From DATAVB01 sp036267955 (GTDB lineage: Bacteria; Actinomycetota; Actinomycetes; Mycobacteriales; QHCD01), in the NCBI GenBank assembly GCA_036267955.1, contig DATAVB010000136.1, positions 15,138 to 79,137 of the forward strand: a DNA stretch of 64,000 bases, in the 5' to 3' direction. Both the position numbers and the translations under genes were made by a program. Position 1 is the stretch's first letter. Every line of letters starts with the position of its first letter. Shown here one piece after another: positions 25,539-32,928 of this stretch. The notes under the pieces were generated by a model. That model was not told where the DNA came from and ran no database searches. It was given only the letters and a program-made list of their open reading frames with translations.

Positions 25539-26363
25539 TCAGGCGGGCAGACCGAAAACCCGGGCCGCCGTCGCGGTCACGCCCTGGGCCAGCGCCTCGA
25601 CCGGCCGGCCGGTGGCCTCGGCCAGGGCGCGCAGGGTGAGCGGTACGAGGTACGGCGCATTCGGCCGGCCGCGGTAGGGCATCGGGGTGAGGAACGGCGC
25701 GTCGGTCTCGACCAGCAGCTGCCCGTCCGGGACGAGCCGGGCCGCCTCGCGCAGGGCCGGCGCATTCTTGAAGGTCACCGTGCCGGCGAAGCTCAGCACG
25801 TATCCGGCGGCCACACATTCCCGAGCCATCTCGGCGTCACCGGAGAAACAGTGGAAAACGGTGTGCTCCGGCGGCCCCTCCTCGCGCAGCACCCGCAGAA
25901 TGTCGGCATGCGCGTCCCGGTCGTGGATGACCAGCGCCTTGCCGGCCTGCTTGGCCAGCGCGATGTGCCGGCGGAACGCCTCCTGCTGGACCTTGGGCTC
26001 GACCCGACCCCAGTAGTAGTCCAGCCCGGTCTCGCCGACCGCCACCACCTGCGGCAGCGCGGCCAACGCCGCGAGCCGGTCGTACGTGTCGTCGGTCAGC
26101 TCGCCGGTCTCGTTGGGATGGACGGCGACGGTGGCATAGACGTCCGGGTGCACGCCAGCCCTGGCCGCGCACCACTGTGAACTGTCCACTGTGTCCCCGG
26201 CGGTGATGACCCGGCGGATACCCACCGCCCGGGCCTGTTCCAGCACCAGGGCCACGTCAGCGTCGTCGTGGCAGCCCATCGTGTCGAGATGGCAGTGACT
26301 GTCCAGCGCCTCGACCGGCAGCGGCTCGGGGGCCGGCGGCAGCTCACCCCGCCGCTGACTCAT
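25539..26363 (-). CDS. tatD: TatD-family metal-dependent DNase
   Basis: The 274-residue TIM-barrel hydrolase has DSHCHLD at the N-terminus, GETGLDYYW, VIHDRDAH, FHCFSGD and LVETDAPFLTP, which together give the two-metal site. The family has 3'-5' exonuclease activity. ATG 26363 follows GGAG and fits homolog lengths. The longer frame to 26393 would begin inside the hairpin. metG lies upstream on the same strand with the 26387-26444 hairpin in the gap. Confidence 0.93.
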   Translation of the reverse strand: MSQRRGELPPAPEPLPVEALDSHCHLDTMGCHDDADVALVLEQARAVGIRRVITAGDTVDSSQWCAARAGVHPDVYATVAVHPNETGELTDDTYDRLAALAALPQVVAVGETGLDYYWGRVEPKVQQEAFRRHIALAKQAGKALVIHDRDAHADILRVLREEGPPEHTVFHCFSGDAEMARECVAAGYVLSFAGTVTFKNAPALREAARLVPDGQLLVETDAPFLTPMPYRGRPNAPYLVPLTLRALAEATGRPVEALAQGVTATAARVFGLPA

Positions 26364-26386
26364 CGCGTCTCCGCCCCCTCCACCCG

Positions 26387-26444
26387 TGATCATGCAGAAA
26401 GGGTCCGTGACACGCCGTACGAAAGAGCCCTTTCTGCATGATCA
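26387..26444. repeat. TGATC hairpin repeat, 17-bp perfect arms
   Basis: TGATCATGCAGAAAGGG (26387-26403) is exactly complementary to 26428-26444, with a 24-nt loop. It lies between metG and tatD, both on the minus strand, so RNA polymerase must pass it if they are co-transcribed. It could act as an attenuator. It has no T-tract. Confidence 0.9.
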
Positions 26445-26459
26445 TGACGGAGGGATTGC

Positions 26460-28253
26460 TCATTCCGGAGGGGCGAAACGCGCCAACTCTTCCTCCACAA
26501 TGGAGGGATCGAGTTTGCGGAACACCGGCTTCGGCGCTGCCAGCGGCGTGCCGGGGACGATGGGCGTGGACTCCCAGCGCGCCCCGGTCTCGTACTCACC
26601 GGTCAGCACGCCGTACGACGGGCCGCCCTCCTCCTCGACCTCACGCCGCTCCGGCATCGCCGCCCACGTATCGGTATTGCCGAGCAGCTCGTGCACCTGC
26701 TGGGCGGAATGCGGCAGGAATGGCGTGAGCAGGGCCTTGCAGTCGTCGACCGCCTGCAGCGCGACGTGCAGCACGGTCTGCATCCGGTCCGGATCGGCCG
26801 TACGCAGCTTCCACGGCTCCATGTCGGAGATGTATTTGTTGGCCAATCCGACGACCCGCATTGTCTCGGTGACGGCGGCCTTCTGGCGGGACGACGCCAA
26901 CAATTCACCCACCGAGGCAAAGGCGCCCTTCGTGGCAGCCAGCAGGTCACGGTCCACATCGGACAATTCTCCGGCGGCGGGCACCGAGCCGACGTTCTTC
27001 GCCGCCATCGCGATGGACCGGTTGACCAGATTTCCCCAGCCGGCGACCAGTTCGTCATTGTTGCGCCGCAGGAACTCCGACCAGGTGAAGTCGGTGTCCT
27101 GATTCTCCGGCCCGGCGACGGCCAGGTAATAGCGCAGCGAATCGGCGTCGTACCGGGACAGGAAATCGCGGACCAGAATGCCGACGCCACGCGACGAGGA
27201 GAATTTCCGCGCCTCCATGGTCAGGAATTCACTGGAGATGACCTCGCCGGGCAGGTTGAGGTGGCCGAGCGATCCCGGTGTGCCGCCGCGGTCTCCCTCG
27301 CCGTTGTAGCCGAGCAGCTGGGCCGGCCAGATTTCGGCGTGGAAGACGATGTTGTCCTTGCCCATGAAATAATACGAACGAGCGTCCGGGTCCTGCCACC
27401 AGGCCCGCCAGGCGTCCGGGTCGCCGGAGCGCTTCGCCCATTCGATGGACGCCGACAGATAGCCGACGACGGCGTCGAACCAGACGTAGATGCGCTTGTC
27501 GGAACGGTCCCGCCAACCGTCCAGCGGTACGGGCACGCCCCAGTCGAGGTCCCGGGTGTACGACCGCGGCTTGAGGTCGTCGAGCAGGTTGAGGGAGAAC
27601 TTCAGCACGTTGCTGCGCCAGCCCTTACGGGACCGCAGCCAGGTGGCCAGCGCCTCGGAAAAGGCCGGCAGGTCGAGGAAGTAGTGCTCGGTCTCGATGA
27701 ATTTCGGCTTCTCGCCGTTGATCTTCGACACCGGGTTGATCAGGTCGATCGGGTCCAGCTGGTTGCCGCAGTTGTCGCACTGATCGCCGCGGGCGCCGTC
27801 GTAACCGCAGATCGGGCAGGTGCCCTCGATGTAGCGGTCCGGCAGGGTGCGGCCGGTCGATGGTGATACGGCGCCCATCATCGTCTTGGGAAAGACATAA
27901 CCGTTCTTGTAGAGCCCGAGAAATATCTCCTGGGAGACGGCCGCGTGATTGAGCGTCGTGGTCCGGGTGAAGAGGTCATAGGACAGCCCGAGCGCCTGCA
28001 GATCCTCCGAGATCATCCCGTTGTAGCGGTCGGCCAGGGCACGCGGCGTGACGCCCTCCTCGTCGGCGGCGACCAGGATCGGCGTGCCGTGCTCGTCGGT
28101 ACCCGACACCATGAGCACCCGGTTGCCGGCCATTCGCTGGTACCGGCTGAAAACGTCCGACGGGACACCGAATCCCGCCACGTGTCCGATGTGCCGTGGA
28201 CCGCTGGCATACGGCCAGGCGACGGCGGTGAGGATGTGCTTCGGGCTGCTCAT
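26460..28253 (-). CDS. metG: methionyl-tRNA synthetase
   Basis: The 597-residue class I synthetase charges tRNA-Met. It has AWPYASGPRHIGHVAG (HIGH motif), a zinc-knuckle insert with four Cys (CPICGYDGARGDQCDNC), WFDAVVGYLSASIEW and KFSSSRGVG (KMSKS-type loop). The C-terminal anticodon-binding domain follows, and no EMAP-like tail is present. ATG 28253 is the chosen start; an upstream in-frame start lacks conserved sequence. Confidence 0.96.
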   Translation of the reverse strand: MSSPKHILTAVAWPYASGPRHIGHVAGFGVPSDVFSRYQRMAGNRVLMVSGTDEHGTPILVAADEEGVTPRALADRYNGMISEDLQALGLSYDLFTRTTTLNHAAVSQEIFLGLYKNGYVFPKTMMGAVSPSTGRTLPDRYIEGTCPICGYDGARGDQCDNCGNQLDPIDLINPVSKINGEKPKFIETEHYFLDLPAFSEALATWLRSRKGWRSNVLKFSLNLLDDLKPRSYTRDLDWGVPVPLDGWRDRSDKRIYVWFDAVVGYLSASIEWAKRSGDPDAWRAWWQDPDARSYYFMGKDNIVFHAEIWPAQLLGYNGEGDRGGTPGSLGHLNLPGEVISSEFLTMEARKFSSSRGVGILVRDFLSRYDADSLRYYLAVAGPENQDTDFTWSEFLRRNNDELVAGWGNLVNRSIAMAAKNVGSVPAAGELSDVDRDLLAATKGAFASVGELLASSRQKAAVTETMRVVGLANKYISDMEPWKLRTADPDRMQTVLHVALQAVDDCKALLTPFLPHSAQQVHELLGNTDTWAAMPERREVEEEGGPSYGVLTGEYETGARWESTPIVPGTPLAAPKPVFRKLDPSIVEEELARFAPPE

Positions 28254-28623
28254 AACGCCAGCGTAGTGATGGCCCACACCGGTCTCGATCAGGCGTCCGC
28301 CGAGGACCTTCGAGTGCTACGCTGCGAAGCGGCCGATTGCAGCTCGATAACGATGCATTTTCGGCGTCCGGTTTGCGACCGCGAGGAGGTGGGGCCAGTG
28401 AGTTCTGGTGAACATTCCAGTCCGACGCGCGCGCCGCTTTCTCCCAGCGTGGCCGGCTGATCCCGCCCCACTGATGAGAGTTCCTCGCCCACGAGCCGAG
28501 GATCGCGACGCGCGCTCACACGTGTCCACTGCTGAACCGACCGACGACTCTCCGGAGTCGGACCGGTCCGGTGCAGCAGGTCCATCCCGCCTACCGGTGG
28601 ATACCAGTGCAGCGGAGCCACGC
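28254..28623. other. 370-nt divergent region between metG and the CorA-type gene
   Basis: It contains a short open frame with a very good Shine-Dalgarno (28398-28460) and, at 28545-28560, a hairpin CGACTC-TCCG-GAGTCG with a UNCG-type loop. Both sit in what would be the untranslated leader of the CorA-type gene. Other in-frame starts (28474, 28520) could extend the CorA protein by 35-50 residues but lack a Shine-Dalgarno. Confidence 0.5.
28398..28460 (+). CDS. putative 20-residue leader peptide upstream of the CorA-type gene
   Basis: GTG 28398 is preceded by GAGGAGG at good spacing, one of the strongest Shine-Dalgarno sequences in the window. The peptide starts VSSGEHSSPTRAP and contains three prolines. 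It ends 163 nt before the CorA ATG, with a UNCG-loop hairpin between. Proline-containing leader peptides control Mg2+ transporters in enterobacteria (MgtL) and by report in mycobacteria, so a regulatory role is plausible but unproven. Confidence 0.35.
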   Translation: MSSGEHSSPTRAPLSPSVAG

Positions 28624-29706
28624 ATGAGCACACCTCTGAAGATTGCCCGTCGTCCGATTGCCCGCCGACGCGCGGTGAACCGCGCGTCGGCCGCGCCCTC
28701 GGCCCGACCGCGCGAATGCGTGATCGACTGCGGGGTCTACGTCGACGGTGCCCGGCTGCCGTTCTCCGGCGACTACGTGGAGGCGGCCAAGTTGGCCCGC
28801 CGGCGGCACGGGTTCGTCTGGCTGGGCGTGCACGAGCCGACCGCCGAGCAGTTCGCCGGTATCGCCGAGGAATTCCACCTGCACCCGCTGGCCGTCGAGG
28901 ACGCGGTCAGCGCCTCCCAGCGACCGAAGCTGGAACGGTACGACGACACGCTCTTCGTCGCACTGAAGACACTGCGGTACGTCGAGCATGAGCGGCTCAC
29001 CGCCACCAGCGAGATCGTGAACACCGGCGAGGTGATGGTGTTCGTCGGCGCCGACTTCGCGATCACGGTGCGGCACGGGCGGCACGGCGAACTCGGCAGC
29101 GTCCGGCAGCTGCTGGAGGAGCGGCCCGATCTGCTGTCCTACGGGCCTTCCGCCGTGCTGTACGCCATCGCCGACAACGTGGTGGACGCCTACCTGTCGG
29201 TGGTCGGCGACGTCGAGGTCGACATCGACGAGGTGGAGAGCTCGGTCTTCTCCCCCAGCCGATCGCAGGATGTCGAGCGGATCTACCAGCTCAAGCGCGA
29301 ACTGCTGGAGCTGCGCCGGGCCGTCGCGCCGCTGACCGCGCCGATGCGCACCCTGGCCGAGCGGCACCTTCCCGCCGTACCGGAGGACATCCGCGAATAC
29401 TTCCGGGACGTCGCCGACCACGTCGCCCGGGTCCGGGAGCAGGTGGGCAGCTTCGATGAGTTGCTGACCTCGATCCTGCAGGCCTGCCTGGCTCGGATGA
29501 CGATGGCCGAGAACGAGGACATGCGGAAGATCTCGGCGTGGGTGGCGATCGCGGCGGTGCCGACCGCGGTCTGCGCGGTCTACGGGATGAACTTCAAGCA
29601 CATGCCTGAGCTGCAGTGGATGTACGGCTACCCCATCGTGATGGGTGTCATCGGGGTCATCTGCCTGCTGCTCTACCGCGGCTTCCGGCACAACGGCTGG
29701 CTCTAG
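28624..29706 (+). CDS. corA: CorA-family Mg2+/Co2+ transporter
   Basis: The 360-residue protein has a long N-terminal cytoplasmic domain and two C-terminal membrane helices. The signature YGMNF is followed by KHMPELQWMYGYP. The stalk helix (ADHVARVREQVGSFDELLTSI) matches the pentameric funnel of CorA. ATG 28624 has GGAG 6 nt upstream. It is convergent with rsmI. Confidence 0.93.
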   Translation: MSTPLKIARRPIARRRAVNRASAAPSARPRECVIDCGVYVDGARLPFSGDYVEAAKLARRRHGFVWLGVHEPTAEQFAGIAEEFHLHPLAVEDAVSASQRPKLERYDDTLFVALKTLRYVEHERLTATSEIVNTGEVMVFVGADFAITVRHGRHGELGSVRQLLEERPDLLSYGPSAVLYAIADNVVDAYLSVVGDVEVDIDEVESSVFSPSRSQDVERIYQLKRELLELRRAVAPLTAPMRTLAERHLPAVPEDIREYFRDVADHVARVREQVGSFDELLTSILQACLARMTMAENEDMRKISAWVAIAAVPTAVCAVYGMNFKHMPELQWMYGYPIVMGVIGVICLLLYRGFRHNGWL

Positions 29707-29729
29707 CACCGCGGCCAGATTCTGCTCCA

Positions 29730-29781
29730 TGATCATGACCGCGAAATGCCGGCCATAGCCGGCTCAACGCAAGCATCATCA
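29730..29781. repeat. degenerate TGATC-type hairpin
   Basis: TGATCATGACCGCG at the left matches the complement of CGCAAGCATCATCA at the right at 10 of 14 positions. The centre is a perfect GCCGGC-CATA-GCCGGC hairpin (29748-29763). It lies between the convergent genes corA and rsmI and may serve as a terminator. The base sequence suggests it is a decayed relative of the hairpins at 26387, 60824 and 61356. Confidence 0.45.
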
Positions 29782-29795
29782 CCGAGTAAGGCCGC

Positions 29796-30659
29796 TCAAT
29801 GGGTGGCGGCCTCGTAGACCAGGCGGCGGGCGACTCCGGTCTGCTCGGCGACCTGGCTGACCGCGTCCCGCCGGGACAGCCCCGACTCGACGAGGCCGGC
29901 GACGGCGGCCGCCAGTTCCGCCGGCTCGGGATCGGCCGCCGGCGTGGCACCGCCGATGACCACCGTGACCTCGCCGCGCACTCCATCGAGCGCCCACTTC
30001 GCCAGCTCACCGAGACCGCCGCGCCGTACCTCTTCGTACGTCTTGGTCAGCTCCCGACACACCGCGGCCGCCCGATCGGCGCCCAACACGTCGGCGGCGT
30101 CGGCGAGCATCTCGGCCAGCCGGTGCGGCGCCTCGAAACACACGACCGTCCGGGGTTCGGACCGCAACTCCTCCAGGGCGCGGCGCCGCCGCCCCGACTT
30201 GCGGGGCAGAAAGCCCTCGAAACAGAAGCGGTCCGACGGCAGCCCGGACAGGGCGAGCGCGGTGGTCACCGCCGACGGGCCGGGCAGGCAGGTCACCGGC
30301 AGCCCGGCATCGACGGCGGCCCGGACCAGCCGATATCCCGGGTCGGACACGCTCGGCATGCCCGCATCGGTTACCAGCAGCACGGACTGACCGGCGAGCA
30401 GTACGGCGATCAACTCCGGGGTCCGCTCGGTCTCGTTGCCCTCGAAATACGACACGACCTGCTTCGGCCGCATACCGCCCAAGGCCTCGACCAGCCGGGC
30501 CAGCCGGCGGGTGTCCTCGGCGGCCACGACGTCCGCCTCCGACAGTGCCGCGCGCAGTCGGGGGCTCGTGTCGCCGGGGTCACCGATCGGTGCGCCGGCG
30601 AGCAGCAGAGTGCCGGGCGGTGTGTCGGCGAGCGGCAGTGTCCCGGGCGGTGTGTCCAT
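29796..30659 (-). CDS. rsmI: 16S rRNA (cytidine1402-2'-O)-methyltransferase
   Basis: The 287-residue SAM-dependent enzyme of the tetrapyrrole methylase fold methylates C1402 of 16S rRNA. Motifs are LLLAGAPIGDPGDTSPR, AAEDTRR, LLVTDAGMPSVSDPG and LPGPSAVTTALALSG. The N-terminus has a tandem duplication (DTPPGTLPLA then DTPPGTLLLA), so the usual start has been displaced. ATG 30659 is chosen; GTG 30677 would add six residues. Neither has good Shine-Dalgarno spacing. It is divergent from the MFS gene. Confidence 0.93.
   Translation of the reverse strand: MDTPPGTLPLADTPPGTLLLAGAPIGDPGDTSPRLRAALSEADVVAAEDTRRLARLVEALGGMRPKQVVSYFEGNETERTPELIAVLLAGQSVLLVTDAGMPSVSDPGYRLVRAAVDAGLPVTCLPGPSAVTTALALSGLPSDRFCFEGFLPRKSGRRRRALEELRSEPRTVVCFEAPHRLAEMLADAADVLGADRAAAVCRELTKTYEEVRRGGLGELAKWALDGVRGEVTVVIGGATPAADPEPAELAAAVAGLVESGLSRRDAVSQVAEQTGVARRLVYEAATH
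30597..30656. repeat. 30-bp tandem duplication in the 5' end of rsmI
   Basis: Two 30-bp units (30597-30626 and 30627-30656), each starting GGCGAGC on the plus strand and ending GGGCGGTGTGTC, differ at about four positions. They encode the repeated decapeptide at the N-terminus of RsmI. Confidence 0.85.
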
Positions 30660-30706
30660 CTCCTGATTGTCGGGCACCCGGCCGGCGTGACCCGCGTCGC
30701 CCCATC

Positions 30707-30737
30707 TTGACAGTAGCTACAAACTGACAGCTACACT
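30707..30737 (+). promoter_or_regulatory. promoter and direct-repeat operator of the MFS gene
   Basis: A perfect -35 TTGACA (30707-30712) and a TACACT -10 (30732-30737) are 19 nt apart. Within this stretch TGACAGTAGCTACA and TGACAGCTACA form an 18-nt-spaced direct repeat, and TAGCTA is also palindromic. A repressor bound here would block the promoter; the TetR encoded downstream is the natural candidate. Confidence 0.5.
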
Positions 30738-30772
30738 CATTTAAAAGTCGCAACCAAAAGGGGACAGCTGTC

Positions 30773-32290
30773 ATGGATTCGTACCCACGGCGCTGGTGGG
30801 CGCTGATCGCCCTCGGGCTGAGCATGCTGGCGATCGGGCTGGACATGACGATCCTGACCACGGCACTGCCCACGCTGGCCGGCGATCTGCATGCAACCAA
30901 CAGCCAGCTGCAGTGGATCGCCGACGCCTACATGCTGGTGCTGGCCGCGGCCGTACTCCCGGCCGGGCTGCTCGGCGACCGGTTCGGCCGGCGGAAGTTC
31001 ATCGTGCTCGGGCTGGTCCTCTTCGCTGCCGGCTCGGCGTGGTGCGCCTGGTCCGGCTCAGCGAACGCCCTGATCGGCGCCCGGGTGCTGCTCGGGCTCG
31101 GCGCCGCGATCCTCACCCCGCTGTCGATGTCGATCCTCGCGGTGCTCTTCGAGCCGCACGAGCGGCAGCGCGCGGTGGCTCTGATGAGCATGTTCACCAT
31201 GGTCGGCATCCCGCTCGGTCCGATCGTCGGCGGTGCTCTGCTGGAGCACTTCTGGTGGGGCTCGGTCTTCGCGCTCAACCTCCCGATGGCCGCCATCGCG
31301 ATCGTCGCCGTCATCACGCTGATGCCCGAGACCCGCGGCGAGCAGACACGGCGGATCGACCTCGTCGGCATCGCCACCTCCAGCCTCGGCCTGGTCGGCA
31401 TCACGTACGGGCTGATCCAGGGCCCGAGCAACGGCTGGACCAGCGGCGGGGTGCTCGGCGGCCTCGTCGGCGGGCTCGCCGTACTCATCGCCTTCGTGGT
31501 GTGGGAGCGCCGCACCGCCCACCCACTGCTGGATATCTCGCTGTTCTCCTCGCGGATCTTCACCTCGGGGACGGCCCTCGCCACGATCATCGCGTTCGCC
31601 ATGTTCGGGGCGTTCTACGCGCTCCCGCAGCTGTTCCAGGCCGTGCTCGGCGCTGGGCCGCAGGGCACCGGGCTGCGCATGCTGCCGCTGATCGGCGGGC
31701 TGCTGGTCGGCTTCCAGATCACCAACCGGCTCGCTCCCCGGACCGGCCCCACTCCCCCGCTGGTCGGCGGTTTCGCGCTGATGGCGCTCGGCGCGATGAT
31801 CGGCACCGGCACCGGGCCACACACCGGTTTCGGCTACGTCGCCCTCTGGACCGTCATCTTCGGACTCGGCATCGGATTCAGCCTGCCGACGGCGATGGTG
31901 GCGGCGATGGGCGCGCTGTCCAAGAGCCGCGCCGGTGTGGGTACGGCGATGCTGATGGCGTTCCGGCAGGTCGGCAGCGTGCTGGGCATCGCGATCCTGG
32001 GCACCGTCCTGTCCGTCGGCTACCACTCCAGACTGGACACGTCCGGGCTGCCGGCCGCGGCCGGACACGCCGCCCGGGACAGCGCCAGCGCGGGGGTCGC
32101 GGTGGCGGCCCAACTGCACTCGGACCCGCTGCTGGGCTCGGTGCGCGCGGCGTTCACGCACGGAATGGACATCACCCTGTGGGTGACCGCCGCGGTCGCC
32201 CTGGCCGGAATGGTGCTCGCCGCGCTGGTGCTGCCACGCCGCCGTCCGACCCCGGTTGAGGCAGAATCGGAACATGCGGTCGTCGTCTGA
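30773..32290 (+). CDS. MFS drug/proton antiporter, DHA2 (14-TMS) type
   Basis: The 505-residue protein has about 14 membrane segments. Motif A is LLGDRFGRRKF and the antiporter motif C region is GIPLGPIVGGALLEHFWW. Members export hydrophobic drugs in exchange for protons. The TetR gene overlaps its 3' end, and the promoter carries a direct repeat, so drug-inducible control is likely. Substrate unknown. The pair lies between rsmI and the protein mannosyltransferase gene, which are close neighbours in mycobacteria. Confidence 0.9.
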   Translation: MDSYPRRWWALIALGLSMLAIGLDMTILTTALPTLAGDLHATNSQLQWIADAYMLVLAAAVLPAGLLGDRFGRRKFIVLGLVLFAAGSAWCAWSGSANALIGARVLLGLGAAILTPLSMSILAVLFEPHERQRAVALMSMFTMVGIPLGPIVGGALLEHFWWGSVFALNLPMAAIAIVAVITLMPETRGEQTRRIDLVGIATSSLGLVGITYGLIQGPSNGWTSGGVLGGLVGGLAVLIAFVVWERRTAHPLLDISLFSSRIFTSGTALATIIAFAMFGAFYALPQLFQAVLGAGPQGTGLRMLPLIGGLLVGFQITNRLAPRTGPTPPLVGGFALMALGAMIGTGTGPHTGFGYVALWTVIFGLGIGFSLPTAMVAAMGALSKSRAGVGTAMLMAFRQVGSVLGIAILGTVLSVGYHSRLDTSGLPAAAGHAARDSASAGVAVAAQLHSDPLLGSVRAAFTHGMDITLWVTAAVALAGMVLAALVLPRRRPTPVEAESEHAVVV

Positions 32291-32870
32291 GCACCCAGGC
32301 CTGCGGGAACGGAAGAAAGCCAAGACCCGGGTGGCCATTCAGCAACACGCGATGCGGTTGTTCAGCGAGCAGGGGTACGCGGTCACCACGGTCGACCAGA
32401 TCGCCGCCGCGGCCGAGATCTCGCCGAGCACCTTCTTCCGCTATTTCCGTACCAAGGAAGATGTCGTGCTCACCGACGAGTACGACCCGCTGCTGGTCGA
32501 GGTGTTCCGCACGCAGCCGGCGGACCTGACGCCTATACAGGCGATGCGGGCGACGATGACCTCGGTGCTCGGTGGCATGAGCGCCGAGGACCGCGCCGCC
32601 GAGGGGGAACGGTCCAAGCTGCTGCGCTCGACCCCCGAGTTGCAGTACGCCTACATCGAGCAGCTCACCGGCGTCGTACAGATGCTGTCCAAACTCGTCG
32701 CCGAGCGGGTCGGGCGGCCGGCGGAGGACATCGCGGTCCGCTCATTCGCCGGCGCGCTGATCGGGGTGGGGCTCGCGGCGCATCTCACCGCGCCGTACGA
32801 GCAGTTCGACGACTATCTCGCCTTCTTCGACCAGGGCCTGGCCCAGATGGAAGCCGGCTTTCCGCTCTGA
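32274..32870 (+). CDS. TetR-family regulator of the MFS exporter
   Basis: The 198-residue protein has a TetR helix-turn-helix (RVAIQQHAMRLFSEQGYAVTTVDQIAAAAEISPSTFFRYFRTKEDVV). The start at 32274 lies inside the end of the exporter gene, overlapping by 17 nt in another frame, so the two are on one transcript. The C-terminal region is of the common MftR-like type. Likely ligand is an exporter substrate, by analogy only. Confidence 0.88.
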   Translation: MRSSSEHPGLRERKKAKTRVAIQQHAMRLFSEQGYAVTTVDQIAAAAEISPSTFFRYFRTKEDVVLTDEYDPLLVEVFRTQPADLTPIQAMRATMTSVLGGMSAEDRAAEGERSKLLRSTPELQYAYIEQLTGVVQMLSKLVAERVGRPAEDIAVRSFAGALIGVGLAAHLTAPYEQFDDYLAFFDQGLAQMEAGFPL

Positions 32871-32895
32871 TCGGCTGCCCCTACGATCGATCCCC

Positions 32896-32928
32896 ATGAG
32901 CCTGCTCGAGCCGACGGCGCCCCGATGA
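32896..32928 (+). CDS. putative 10-residue micro-ORF coupled to the mannosyltransferase gene
   Basis: ATG 32896 opens a frame encoding MSLLEPTAPR whose TGA overlaps the ATG of the mannosyltransferase gene (ATGA at 32925-32928). It begins 26 nt after the TetR stop. It may load or hand over ribosomes by termination-reinitiation. No Shine-Dalgarno is obvious before it. It could be chance. Confidence 0.3.
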   Translation: MSLLEPTAPR

